The notes: generated by a model not told the origin, from the letters alone. DNA of 64,000 nucleotides from Arthrobacter sp. B3I9 (GCF_030816935.1 NZ_JAUSYO010000001.1:3472001-3536000); one strand, 5' to 3'. Shown: positions 27,693-36,538, counted from the stretch's first letter. Program-made: numbers and translations.

Positions 27693-28739
27693 ATGTACAG
27701 CAAAGAAGGCGAAAACTATTTCATCGTCGACGCCCACATCGCATTATGGGACGCCCGGCCGGAGAACCAGCGCAACATTCACGGCAAGCAATTCATCGAT
27801 TGCTTCTACGACTACCACCGCAATCTCTCCCCCGCGGAAGAGCTCTGGACGTACGAGGAATACCTCTATCAGGGCGGACGACGTCTCATGAAGGACATTT
27901 TTGAGGACGGTTACGTCGACCACGCGATCTTCCAGCCGGCACATCTCGGCGAGTTCTATAACCGAGGCTTCGGACAGACTAAGGAGGCTTACGACCTCGC
28001 GGCAGCGAATCCGGACAAGCTCACCTACAACCACTGTTTCGATCCGCGCAACGGGGAAGCAGGCCTTGACCGGCTGCGTGCCGATCACGAAAAGATGGGG
28101 TTCAAGGGCGTCAAGCTCTACACGGCGGAATGGAACGGCGATTCACGCGGGTACAAGCTGTCGGACCCGTGGACCTACCGCTACTTCGAGGAATGCCGCA
28201 AACTCGGCATCAAGAACATCCACATCCACAAGGGTCCGACAATCCGCCCGCTCGACCGTGACGCTTTCGACGTCGCGGACGTGGACCACGCGGCGTCGGA
28301 CTTCACCGATCTCAACTTTGTGGTCGAGCATGTCGGTCTGCCCCGGCTCGAAGACTTTTGCTGGATCGCCACCCAGGAGCCCAACGTTCACGGCGGCCTG
28401 GCCGTGGCGATGCCCTTCATGCACACGCGGCCGCGGTACTTCGCCCAGATCATCGGCGAGCTCATCTACTGGATTGGTGAGGACCGCATCCAGTTCTCCA
28501 GTGACTACGCCCTCTGGACGCCGCGCTGGCTGATTGAGAGGTTCGTTGACTTCCAGATTCCGGAGGACATGACCGAGTACGCACCCTTGACGGCGGTCCA
28601 GAAGAAGAAGATCCTGGGGCTCAACGCCGCGAAGATGTACGACATTCCGGTGCCTGCAGAGCTCCGGCTCCCGGATGCCGACGAGACGGCAACCGGGCCA
28701 CGTCAGCCGGAGCGGGCCGATCTGGCGGCCAGCCAATGA
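27693..28739 (+). CDS. Amidohydrolase-family protein of propane/phenol monooxygenase-type cluster
   Basis: TIM-barrel amidohydrolase_2-type protein of 348 residues. The ATG at 27693 has GAAGGAG 7 nt upstream and matches the typical opening MYSKEGENYFIVDAH. The usual HxH metal motif at the first strand is HIALWD here, so the second His is missing; later motifs such as KLYTAEWNGDSRG and IQFSSDYALWTPRW are present. Related proteins sit in mim/prm gene clusters of mycobacteria, Rhodococcus and Gordonia, where they are needed with the diiron monooxygenase but have no settled reaction. It overlaps the DUF59 gene by 4 bp. Confidence 0.8.
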   Translation: MYSKEGENYFIVDAHIALWDARPENQRNIHGKQFIDCFYDYHRNLSPAEELWTYEEYLYQGGRRLMKDIFEDGYVDHAIFQPAHLGEFYNRGFGQTKEAYDLAAANPDKLTYNHCFDPRNGEAGLDRLRADHEKMGFKGVKLYTAEWNGDSRGYKLSDPWTYRYFEECRKLGIKNIHIHKGPTIRPLDRDAFDVADVDHAASDFTDLNFVVEHVGLPRLEDFCWIATQEPNVHGGLAVAMPFMHTRPRYFAQIIGELIYWIGEDRIQFSSDYALWTPRWLIERFVDFQIPEDMTEYAPLTAVQKKKILGLNAAKMYDIPVPAELRLPDADETATGPRQPERADLAASQ

Positions 28740-29554
28740 CTGCCACCCAGATCGAGCGTACGGGCCGGGCTGCCGCTTCGGTCAGCGAAGAGGACATCCG
28801 CCGGGCGCTGGGCGCAGTTTTCGATCCGGAACTCGACGAGCCGATCACCGACCTTGGATTTGTCCGCTCGGTGGCCGTCTCCCCTGGTCCGGAGGGGACG
28901 CAGGCTGTTGTCCACCTGCGGCTGCCCACATCGTTTTGTTCGCCTAATTTCGCCTACTTGATGGCGTCCGACGCCAAAGACGTCATTTCAGCGCTGGAAG
29001 GGGTGGACATGGTGGTCGTCGAGCTCGACGACCACCATGACTCCGATCTCATAAATGCCGGGTTGGCCGCTGATGCCGGCTACCGCGGAATCTTTCTGCA
29101 CGAGGCCGAGGACAGCCTGGAAGAACTGCGGCAGACGTTCCGCCGGAAGGCGCACACGGCCGCTATGGAGCGCTGTCTCACGGACCTCCTGCGGAAGAAT
29201 CCGGGTCTCGCGGAAGCGGACATGGGGACGGTGCGCCTCCGGGACCTTCCGGGAGGGAGGAACACAGATGCGCTGCTGCGCCGACGGGCGGCCCTCGGAC
29301 TGCCCGGGGGCGCGGACTCAACGGTCCTGGTCAACCACGAGGGCCGCCCCTACCCGCCCGGGGATGTCCCCATGGCATTGCGCCGCGCCCGCGCGACTCG
29401 CATTTCCATTGACGGAAATGCCCACTTCTGCCGCGGCCTGCTGCGCACCCGGTACGAGGGCTCCGGCCCCGAACAGGCACCCCGGCCCGAGGGCGCCGAA
29501 GCCGCCGACCACCACAACCTGCTTCCGATTACAGTCAAGGAGATTCACCCATGA
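28736..29554 (+). CDS. Metal-sulfur cluster assembly factor, DUF59/MIP18-type with long C-terminus
   Basis: Protein of 272 residues. The DUF59 core (about 18-115) has the hallmark DPELDEPITDLGFV and a Cys in PTSFCSPNFAYLM. The C-terminal 150 residues are an extension seen in homologues next to binuclear iron monooxygenases, where this protein probably helps metal-centre assembly. Start overlaps the amidohydrolase stop, and its stop overlaps the ADH start, each by 4 bp (ATGA), so the three genes are translationally coupled. Confidence 0.82.
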   Translation: MTATQIERTGRAAASVSEEDIRRALGAVFDPELDEPITDLGFVRSVAVSPGPEGTQAVVHLRLPTSFCSPNFAYLMASDAKDVISALEGVDMVVVELDDHHDSDLINAGLAADAGYRGIFLHEAEDSLEELRQTFRRKAHTAAMERCLTDLLRKNPGLAEADMGTVRLRDLPGGRNTDALLRRRAALGLPGGADSTVLVNHEGRPYPPGDVPMALRRARATRISIDGNAHFCRGLLRTRYEGSGPEQAPRPEGAEAADHHNLLPITVKEIHP

Positions 29555-30585
29555 AGACCATGCGGGCCGTCCAGGTCGTTGGTTACCACCAAGAGCTCAA
29601 GATGGCCGAGGTGCCCGTTCCGGAGGCGACCGGCCCCTGGGACGTCGTCGTAAAAATTGGCGGCGCCGGCGTTTGCAGGACCGACCTGCACATTCTCGAG
29701 GGCCAGTGGGCCGAGAAATCCCAGGTCCACCTGCCCTACACGATCGGGCACGAAAACGCCGGCTGGGTGCACGAGGTCGGGAGCGCCGTCACCAACGTGA
29801 AGGAAGGAGACAAGGTCATCCTGCACCCGCTGGTCACCTGCGGGCTGTGCCGCGCCTGCCGCTCCGGCGACGACGTGCACTGCGAGGAAAGCAAATTCCC
29901 GGGCATCGACACCAGCGGCGGGTACGCCGAATACCTCCTGACGTCGGCCCGATCCGTCGTCAGAATCGACGACTCCCTGGAACCGGCCGACGTCGCCGCC
30001 CTGGCCGACGCCGGCCTGACCGCCTATCACGCGGCAGCCAAGGCGGCCACACGGCTGACAGCCAGGGACACCTGTGTGGTCATCGGTGCAGGAGGCCTGG
30101 GGCACATCGGAATCCAGGTTCTCAAGGCGCTCACCCCGGCCCGCATCGTCGTCGTCGACCGCAGCCCCGCCGCCCTCGACCTCGCCAGGGAAATCGGCGC
30201 GGACGAGGGGGTCCTCGCCGACGGGTCCCAGGTGGAGCAGGTACTTCAGCTCACCGGCGGCAAGGGCGCCGAGGCTCTCATCGACTTTGTCGGGGAAGGA
30301 GGGGCCACCGCCCAGGGCGTCGCAATGCTGCGGCAGGCAGGAAACTACTATGTCGTTGGCTACGGCGAGAACATCAGCGTTCCCACCATCGACCTTGTTT
30401 CTGCCGAAATCAACATCATCGGCAACCTGGTCGGCTCGTACAACGATCTGCAGGACCTCATGGCCCTTGCTGCCCGCGGGGCGGTCACCCTGCATACCCA
30501 GAAGTACGCGCTGAACGACTTCCAACAGGCGATCAGCGACCTGGACGCGGGCAAGGTCCGCGGCCGGGCCATCCTCGTGCCCTGA
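29551..30585 (+). CDS. Zinc-dependent NAD(P)-alcohol dehydrogenase
   Basis: Medium-chain dehydrogenase of 344 residues. Catalytic zinc ligands: Cys in GVCRTDLHI and His/Glu in TIGHENAGWVHEVG. Structural zinc: the four Cys of CGLCRACRSGDDVHC. The cofactor motif is GAGGLGHIGIQVL near 180. In mim/prm-type clusters such an ADH oxidises the alcohol formed by the monooxygenase (for example propan-2-ol or a phenol-derived product). Third gene of the coupled operon, followed by a strong terminator at 30657-30691. Confidence 0.9.
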   Translation: MKTMRAVQVVGYHQELKMAEVPVPEATGPWDVVVKIGGAGVCRTDLHILEGQWAEKSQVHLPYTIGHENAGWVHEVGSAVTNVKEGDKVILHPLVTCGLCRACRSGDDVHCEESKFPGIDTSGGYAEYLLTSARSVVRIDDSLEPADVAALADAGLTAYHAAAKAATRLTARDTCVVIGAGGLGHIGIQVLKALTPARIVVVDRSPAALDLAREIGADEGVLADGSQVEQVLQLTGGKGAEALIDFVGEGGATAQGVAMLRQAGNYYVVGYGENISVPTIDLVSAEINIIGNLVGSYNDLQDLMALAARGAVTLHTQKYALNDFQQAISDLDAGKVRGRAILVP

Positions 30586-30656
30586 CGGGGCCGCCCAGCT
30601 CGTCGGATTGGCTGTCAGGCGTGGATGGCGGCTAATCCACAGTTAGGACTGGGGGT

Positions 30657-30691
30657 GTGGCCGTCCCGCCTGTGTAAGGCGGGACGGCCAC
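30657..30691. terminator. 14-bp terminator hairpin between convergent genes
   Basis: GTGGCCGTCCCGCC and GGCGGGACGGCCAC pair perfectly around a 7-nt loop. It lies between the ADH gene and the convergent second amidohydrolase gene, ending just 3 bp from the latter's stop, so it likely ends both transcripts. Confidence 0.8.
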
Positions 30692-30693
30692 TC

Positions 30694-31596
30694 CTAGGGC
30701 AGCCGGTCCAGCCCCAAGAGTTTCTGCGGGGTATGCCAGAGGACATTTTTCATCCACTGGCTTCCGAGTCCCCAGCCTTCGAGTACCTGAATCTGGTGGC
30801 TGTAGGAGTAGGGAATCGACGGAAAATCCGTGCCGAGGACGACTTTGTCTGACAGTCCGGCGAGGGTGTCCAGGTATCCGGGCGGGATCGGGGCGACCTG
30901 TTCCATGTACGAGGTGCCGACCATGGTGGTGTCCAGGTACACGTGGGGATTGTTGGCTGCAAGGTCGGCGTACTCCCGGTACTCCGGCAGGCCTGCGTGC
31001 GCGATGATGAGCACCAGCGAGGGGTACCTCTTCACGAGTTCGCGTATGGGTCCAGGCCCGGTGAATTCCCCGGGGTGCGGACCGCTGCCGCAGTGAATGA
31101 CCACCGGTGTACCGGAGTCCTCGACAAGTTCCCACGCGGGCGCGAGCTGGGGGTCCAAGGGTGAAAATCTACCCACCTGGATGTGCACCTTGAAGATCCG
31201 GGCGCCCTTTTTCAAGCTGTCCGCGACGACGGTACCCACGCCTGGCTCTGGGTAGAAAGTGGCAGAGTGGATGGCGTCAGGATGGGTCGAGGCGAACGCC
31301 GTCGAGTAGTCGTTGAGCCACTGCGCCATGCCGGGGCGGTGCGCATAGTTCAGGGTGGTGAAGGCCTTCACTCCCATATCCCGCAGCGTTCGCACCCGTT
31401 CCTCTTCCGTGCCCCGGTAGGTGATGGGCCATGCGGGAGCGCCGCTGTCCGCCACCCGGTCAAAGAACGCCCAGACCTTCTCCAGCACCTGGGAAGGCAT
31501 GAAATGCACATGCAGATCAATAATCCCGGGCAAGCCCAGCGAGTCGAGGTACGGGCGGATCTCCGCGTCTGACCGCGGTACAAGTGCTACAGCCAA
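30694..31596 (-). CDS. Amidohydrolase-family protein with intact HxH
   Basis: Amidohydrolase_2-type protein of 300 residues. The TTG at 31596 is preferred because AGGAGG lies 6 nt upstream; the frame is open for 39 more codons without homology. Metal ligands: HxH in IIDLHVHFMPSQ, His in VVIHCGSGPH and LIIAHAGLP, Asp in VVLGTDFPSIPYS. ACMSD-like decarboxylases and hydrolases share this set; the substrate is unknown. It lies downstream of the IclR gene on the same strand with a 225-bp gap and may belong to that regulon. Confidence 0.82.
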   Translation of the reverse strand: MAVALVPRSDAEIRPYLDSLGLPGIIDLHVHFMPSQVLEKVWAFFDRVADSGAPAWPITYRGTEEERVRTLRDMGVKAFTTLNYAHRPGMAQWLNDYSTAFASTHPDAIHSATFYPEPGVGTVVADSLKKGARIFKVHIQVGRFSPLDPQLAPAWELVEDSGTPVVIHCGSGPHPGEFTGPGPIRELVKRYPSLVLIIAHAGLPEYREYADLAANNPHVYLDTTMVGTSYMEQVAPIPPGYLDTLAGLSDKVVLGTDFPSIPYSYSHQIQVLEGWGLGSQWMKNVLWHTPQKLLGLDRLP

Positions 31597-31821
31597 AAAG
31601 AACCTCCTGCTTTCCGCATCCCATGAGCACCAGAGCATCGTCAACCCCGATGAAGCCCGTCGGGGCAAGAGGCCTCCTGCGCAAGCGAGCCAGACCTTTG
31701 CCCTGCTAAGCATATGTGGGACGCCTACTGGGGATGCCCCTCTTCGGCCCCTTAACCCGCGTTCCGCTGGGATGGCTAATAAGGCCTGCTCGCGCTTAGA
31801 TCCGGCCGGTTGGCGGCAGGA

Positions 31822-32607
31822 TCAACCGGCGGATTGGCTGCCGTCATACCCCAGCGCACGGCTTGCTTCCAGGCCAGCGCGAGCCACCACGGGCCCCAGC
31901 CGCTCCACGTCGGCGGGCCCAATCCGCTGCGTCGGGAATCCCAGGCCCACTGCGCAGGCGAGCCGCCCCGCGTGGTCGAACACGGGTGCGCTGATGGAAC
32001 CCACATCTTCGTTCCGTTCCCCGAAAGCCGCATAATACCCCTGCTCGCGCGCCACCGCCGCCTGCTGACGGAGCAGCTCCAAGGAGGCCGGCGTGTGGGG
32101 GGTAAAGCGGTCCAGTCCGTGTTCGTCCAGGGCGCCCCACGACTCGGGATCGTACGCCAAAAAAATCTTGCCCGGCGCTCCGGCATGAAGGGGCATGACC
32201 ATGCCCACCATGAACGGCCGCATCACCACGTGGCGTGTCTCCGCAACGGCGATTATGGTCCGGAACGCACCATCCCGGACATACAGGCACGCCGTTTCAC
32301 CGGTCTCGTCGCGCAGCTGCTGCAAGACAGGCTTCACCAGCCGGACCACGTCCAGCCCGAACGTTCCCGGGGTAGCCCAGCGGACCAGGCCGATGCCGAT
32401 CCGGTACCGGTCGCCGTCGCGGTCCAAGAACCCCTCCCGCAGCATGTTTTGCACAAGCCGCTGGCAGGTACTGGACGGCAGGCCCGTCTTCCGGATGATC
32501 TGCTGCAAGGTCGGTTCCGGAGCCTCGACCGAAAAACAGTCCAGGATCTCCGCCACCTTGTGCAGCACCAGCAGGGGTGATGCCCCGTTGCCCGGCTCCG
32601 TCGCCAC
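31822..32607 (-). CDS. IclR-family transcriptional regulator
   Basis: Regulator of 261 residues. The N-terminal winged helix has VAEILDCFSVEAPEPTLQQI and the recognition segment GLPSSTCQRLVQNMLREGFL; the GAF-like effector domain includes MVMPLHAGAPGKIFLA, a strongly conserved IclR segment. Divergent from the maleate-isomerase-like/MatC carrier operon across 175 bp that contain repeated TGACCCA elements and a hairpin, so it most likely controls that operon. Ligand probably a dicarboxylate or aromatic intermediate (inference). Confidence 0.88.
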   Translation of the reverse strand: MATEPGNGASPLLVLHKVAEILDCFSVEAPEPTLQQIIRKTGLPSSTCQRLVQNMLREGFLDRDGDRYRIGIGLVRWATPGTFGLDVVRLVKPVLQQLRDETGETACLYVRDGAFRTIIAVAETRHVVMRPFMVGMVMPLHAGAPGKIFLAYDPESWGALDEHGLDRFTPHTPASLELLRQQAAVAREQGYYAAFGERNEDVGSISAPVFDHAGRLACAVGLGFPTQRIGPADVERLGPVVARAGLEASRALGYDGSQSAG

Positions 32608-32726
32608 AGTTTCAACGTCCCTTCATTACTTTTCCGCTAGCAGCCTCCAGCCTAGTAAGCCGGAGGCAGCCGCCGGAACGTGACCCATTTGACATCGTAC
32701 CCGAGTGACCCACATCATGGGAGCCG

Positions 32727-32745
32727 AACCCACCTTGTGGGTTTT
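32727..32745 (+). promoter_or_regulatory. Hairpin/palindrome AACCCAC-CTT-GTGGGTT in leader of isomerase operon
   Basis: Perfect 7-bp inverted repeat followed by TT, about 40 bp before the isomerase ATG. Upstream on the same stretch are two TGACCCA elements (about 32681 and 32705) and CCCA-CATCA-TGGG. It could be an IclR operator or a small attenuator; which is undecided. Confidence 0.4.
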
Positions 32746-32782
32746 GTCCCGAAGCCCCCGAGCACAACGACGTGGAGAAATC

Positions 32783-33601
32783 ATGAGCACCCCCGACATC
32801 ACCTGCGAAACCGCTCCGGAGCCCAAGCGCCCGGGCTCCTCCAGGGTGGGACTGATCGTCCCCAGCTCCAACACCACCATGGAGACGGAGCTCCCCGAGC
32901 TGTTCCGCCGCCAGGCAGAGGCAACCGGACACAGCTACACTTTCCACTCCGCCCGCGCCGGCATGAAGAAGGTCACCCGGGAAGAACTGCTGGCCATGGT
33001 GGGCAAGGCAGCTGGCTGCGCCGAGGCAGTCTCCGACGCCGATGTGGACGTCATCGCCTACGCCTGCCTGGTCGCCGTCATGGCCCAGGGTCCCGGAGCC
33101 CACGAGGGCTCGGAAAAAGTCATCGCCGACGCCGCCGCCGGCAACGGGCACCCCGCCCCGGTCACCAGCAGCGCCGGCGCCCTGGTCCGCACGCTGCAGG
33201 AAATCGGCGCGCTGAAGGTCGCCATGATCACCCCCTACATGAAGCCGCTCACCAAGATGGTGGTGGACTACATCGAAGGCTCCGGCATCACCGTACTGGA
33301 CGCCATCAGCCTCGAGGTGGCGGACAACCTCGAGGTCGGCTGCCTCGATCCGCAGAACCTGCCCGCGCTTGCCCGCAGCCTCCAGCGCGAAGGCGCGGAC
33401 GCCGTCGTGCTTTCCGCCTGCGTCCAGATGCCGTCGCTGGCTGCGGTCCAGGCAGTGGAGGACGAGCTCGGACTGCCGGTCATCACGGCGGCCACCGCCA
33501 CCACGTACGAGATCCTCAAGGCACTCGGCCACCGGCCCGCCATCACCGGGGCCGGCAGCCTGCTGTCCGGCGCCGGCGTCCTCACCCCGGCGAGCTCCTA
33601 G
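32783..33601 (+). CDS. Maleate isomerase / Asp-Glu racemase superfamily enzyme
   Basis: Cofactor-free isomerase of 272 residues. The ATG at 32783 has GGAGA 6 nt upstream and yields the family start; the longer upstream frame is unsupported. Motifs: VPSSNTTMETELP, the first active-site Cys in IAYACLVAVMAQG and the second in VVLSACVQMPSL. Two Cys in these places are the hallmark of maleate cis-trans isomerase (as in NicE) and arylmalonate decarboxylase relatives. With a MatC-type carrier 12 bp downstream and IclR upstream, uptake and conversion of a dicarboxylate is likely. Confidence 0.82.
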   Translation: MSTPDITCETAPEPKRPGSSRVGLIVPSSNTTMETELPELFRRQAEATGHSYTFHSARAGMKKVTREELLAMVGKAAGCAEAVSDADVDVIAYACLVAVMAQGPGAHEGSEKVIADAAAGNGHPAPVTSSAGALVRTLQEIGALKVAMITPYMKPLTKMVVDYIEGSGITVLDAISLEVADNLEVGCLDPQNLPALARSLQREGADAVVLSACVQMPSLAAVQAVEDELGLPVITAATATTYEILKALGHRPAITGAGSLLSGAGVLTPASS

Positions 33602-33613
33602 GCGACCGGCACC

Positions 33614-35005
33614 ATGTCCCTATCACTCATCGCGTTCCTGGTCCTGATAGCGGCCTTTGCCATCGGTTCGTTCACCAAGATCAACGCCGGCCTGCTGGCC
33701 ACGGTCGCCGCGTTCGGCGTCGGAACCCTCCTGGCCGGCATGTCGATCAAGGACGTCATCGGACAGTTCCCCGCCGGGCTGTTCTTCATCCTGGTGGGCG
33801 CCACACTGCTGTTCGCCATCGTGCGGATCAACGGCACCATCGACCTGCTCGCTTACTGGGCTGAACGGCTCGCCGGCGACCGGAAAATCCTGGTCCCCAT
33901 CCTGATGTTCCTGCTGACGGCGGCTCTGGCTTCGGCCGGCGCGTTCACCCCGGCCGCCATCGCGATCGTGGCCCCGGTGGGTCTGGCGCTGGGCATGCGG
34001 TTCGGCATCAGCAGCCTGGCCATGGGCCTGGTCATCGTGCAGGGCGCTAACGCCGGCGCCTTCTCGCCGGTCAACCCGTTCGGTGTACTGGCCAACAAAA
34101 TGCTGGACGGGGCCGGAGCCTCGGACGATTCCTTCAAGCTCTACGCCTACTGCTTCGTTTTCAATGCCATCCTGGCCGCGATCGCCTACATTCTGGTGCA
34201 GGCCATCATGAAGCGGCGCGCGGCCAAGGCGGACCCAAATCACCAGGCAGGTGAGGCCAACGGCATGAAGTACGACGGCGGCGCTGCCGCTCCCGCTGGA
34301 AGCGGCACGGAAGGTCCGTCCGGCTCAGGTACGGCCGTGCTCACCGCCCCGGCTCCCACTTCTGTGGCTGCCGGGAGCGGCATGAAGACCGGCCCCGAGA
34401 AGGTAGCCGCAACGCCGATGCGGATCCTCACCCTGGTGGGCATCGCCTCCCTTCTGGTGCTCACCACTGTTCTGGGCCTGGACGTCGGAGTCGCTTCGCT
34501 GGTCATTGCCACCGTGCTGATCATGCTGGACTCGGGCGTGCAGAAGCCGGCAGTGGAAAGCATGCCATGGTCTGCGATTATTCTGGTGACTGGCATTGTC
34601 ACCTACGTAGGCATGCTGGAAAAGATGGGTGCGCTGAAGGAACTGCAGGAAGGCATCGCCGGCCTGGGCAACAGCTCCCTTGCCGCCCTGATCACCAGCT
34701 ATGTGGTGGCCATAGTCTCGGCCTTCGCCTCCACCACCGGCACCCTCGGCGTCATCAGCCCGGTGGTGGCACCTATCGCCATGGATCCCTTGCTCACCCC
34801 CATCGGGGTCATCACGGCCATCGCCATCAGCTCGTCGGTGGTTGACGTGAGCCCGATGTCCACCAGCGGCGCCCTGCTGATGGCGAGCGCGCAGCCCAAG
34901 GACGAGCGGATGTTCTTCCGGGCCCTGCTGCTCTGGGCCATCGCGATGATCGGCGTGGTGCCGCTCCTCGTGTGGTTCGTGTTCGTGCAGCTGGGCCTCG
35001 GCTGA
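33614..35005 (+). CDS. MatC-type dicarboxylate carrier (SLC13/CitM-like), copy 2
   Basis: Membrane transporter of 463 residues with about twelve helices split by a charged, low-complexity central loop (about 205-265, Gly/Ala/Pro-rich). Helix motifs LIVQGANAGAFSPVNPFGVLAN and SAFASTTGTLGVISPVVAPIA-like loops fit the MatC family. Operon with the maleate-isomerase-like gene (12 bp). The long flexible loop is not present at this length in copy 1 at 24340, so the two are not a recent duplication. Confidence 0.83.
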   Translation: MSLSLIAFLVLIAAFAIGSFTKINAGLLATVAAFGVGTLLAGMSIKDVIGQFPAGLFFILVGATLLFAIVRINGTIDLLAYWAERLAGDRKILVPILMFLLTAALASAGAFTPAAIAIVAPVGLALGMRFGISSLAMGLVIVQGANAGAFSPVNPFGVLANKMLDGAGASDDSFKLYAYCFVFNAILAAIAYILVQAIMKRRAAKADPNHQAGEANGMKYDGGAAAPAGSGTEGPSGSGTAVLTAPAPTSVAAGSGMKTGPEKVAATPMRILTLVGIASLLVLTTVLGLDVGVASLVIATVLIMLDSGVQKPAVESMPWSAIILVTGIVTYVGMLEKMGALKELQEGIAGLGNSSLAALITSYVVAIVSAFASTTGTLGVISPVVAPIAMDPLLTPIGVITAIAISSSVVDVSPMSTSGALLMASAQPKDERMFFRALLLWAIAMIGVVPLLVWFVFVQLGLG

Positions 35006-35040
35006 TCACCGAACAAAGCTGATCACCGTACAAAGCGGAA

Positions 35041-35070
35041 GGGGGTGTCCTGCATGGCAGGGCATCCCTT
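35041..35070 (+). terminator. Terminator after MatC-type carrier copy 2
   Basis: GGGTGTCCTGC and GCAGGGCATCCC form a stem with G-U pairs around ATG, followed by TTTCCCTTT. About 36 bp after the carrier stop. Confidence 0.65.
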
Positions 35071-35126
35071 TCCCTTTCTTAACGCCGCCTGGCTCCCGCC
35101 AGACGGCGGCCCGGCTCCCGGCGGTT

Positions 35127-35747
35127 TCAGGCCTTCGGGCGGAAAGACCCCGGCCAGTCCTTGAGCCGGATTCGTTTGAGCTCCTGGATGGTGCCCAGCG
35201 TGCCCCACTCGTCCCGGCCCAGCCGGGTCAGCGGCTTCAGAAGTTCAATCCGCGGGTGGCTGCCGTCCAGAACCGCGTCACTCACGGCAGCGTGCGTCAC
35301 TTCGCCGAAGACCAGGCTGGAGTCTCCCATCGGCAGGACCGAGTGGAGACGGCATTCGAGTACCGCCAGCGACTCCTTGACCCGCGGCGCACCCACGGTG
35401 AGGCTCGGCTCCCGTGTGAGGCCGGCGGCGTCAAATTCGCTGACATCAGGCGGAAAGTTGGTCCCGGTGGCGTTGACCTCCTCCATCAGCGTGGTCGGGG
35501 CGAGGTTCACCACAAACTCTCCGGACGCGGTGATGTTGCGGAGTGAATCCTTCTCCCCCACCGAGGTGAACTGCACGATGGGCGGATTTGTGGACGCGAC
35601 GGTGAAAAACGAGTGCGGGGCAAGGTTGTCGACGCCCTCCGGCGAGACACTCGATACCCAGGCGATGGGCCGGGGCACCACCACCGCGGTGAGCAGCCGG
35701 TAGAAATCGCGGGCGGACGTGGCAGCGGGATCGAAATCAGTGCGCAT
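35127..35747 (-). CDS. Flavin reductase-like domain protein
   Basis: FMN-binding split-barrel protein of 206 residues. Family motifs: RLLTAVVVPRPIAWVSSVS (Arg-Pro-Ile motif), NLAPHSFFTVAS and FVVNLAPTTLMEE. Such proteins bind FMN and reduce it or act in flavin-dependent two-component systems; here the partner is not adjacent. It is divergent from the haloacid dehalogenase gene with 44 bp between start codons, so their promoters overlap. Confidence 0.85.
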   Translation of the reverse strand: MRTDFDPAATSARDFYRLLTAVVVPRPIAWVSSVSPEGVDNLAPHSFFTVASTNPPIVQFTSVGEKDSLRNITASGEFVVNLAPTTLMEEVNATGTNFPPDVSEFDAAGLTREPSLTVGAPRVKESLAVLECRLHSVLPMGDSSLVFGEVTHAAVSDAVLDGSHPRIELLKPLTRLGRDEWGTLGTIQELKRIRLKDWPGSFRPKA

Positions 35748-35791
35748 GCTGCCAGACTATCGGGCAGGAATCATTGGGAAGGAAACAGGAT

Positions 35792-36538
35792 ATGACCATC
35801 CAGCCATACCTTTCACCGTCAACCGGGTGCGGGATACGCGCCGTCCTTTTCGACACCTTCGGCACAGTGGTGGACTGGCGTACCGGCGTCGCCCGGCAGG
35901 CGGCCGCTTTCGCCGCAACACATGGGCAGCCTCTCGACGCCGAGGCGTTCGCCGATGACTGGCGCGCCCTCTACCAGCCGGCAATGGAGGCCATCCGCTC
36001 CGGCTCCCGGGAATTCGCCACCCTGGACACACTCCACCGTGAAAACCTGGATCAGGTGCTCCGCCAACACGGCTTCAATCCCGACGGGCTGGACGCAAGC
36101 AGCCTGGAAGAGCTGAATACATCCTGGCACCGTCTGCCCCCATGGCCGGACAGCTTGGAGGGCCTTTCCGCCGTCCGCCGCGGCTACATCGTGGGTCCCC
36201 TCTCCAATGGCAACACCTCGCTGCTGCTGGACATCGCCAGAAACGCCGGGCTTCCGTGGGACGTGATCATCGGATCGGACATGACGCGCGCGTACAAGCC
36301 GCTGCCCGCGGCCTACCTTCGGACTGCGGAGTTCCTGGACCTCAGGCCCGGTGCTGTGATGCTCGTGGCCGCGCACAACAACGACCTGCGTGCCGCCCGG
36401 GAGGCCGGGCTGGCGACGGCGTTCATCACCCGCCCCACCGAATACGGCCCGGGCCAGGTTGCGGATCTGACGCCGGAGAGCGACTGGGATCTCTCGGCGT
36501 CGAGCATCACTGAACTGGCTCACGAGCTCGGGGTCTGA
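35792..36538 (+). CDS. L-2-haloacid dehalogenase-type HAD hydrolase
   Basis: HAD-superfamily protein of 248 residues, type II haloacid dehalogenase-like. The nucleophile Asp is in VLFDTFGTVVDW, motif II Ser in GPLSNGNTSLL, Lys in RAYKPLPAAYL and the acidic loop in VAAHNNDLRAAREAGL. The four-helix cap lies at about 35-105. It hydrolyses 2-haloacids in the type enzymes, but many relatives act on other phosphates or halides. The ATG at 35792 has AGGAAACAGGA upstream; six codons of open frame before it are ignored. Confidence 0.82.
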   Translation: MTIQPYLSPSTGCGIRAVLFDTFGTVVDWRTGVARQAAAFAATHGQPLDAEAFADDWRALYQPAMEAIRSGSREFATLDTLHRENLDQVLRQHGFNPDGLDASSLEELNTSWHRLPPWPDSLEGLSAVRRGYIVGPLSNGNTSLLLDIARNAGLPWDVIIGSDMTRAYKPLPAAYLRTAEFLDLRPGAVMLVAAHNNDLRAAREAGLATAFITRPTEYGPGQVADLTPESDWDLSASSITELAHELGV

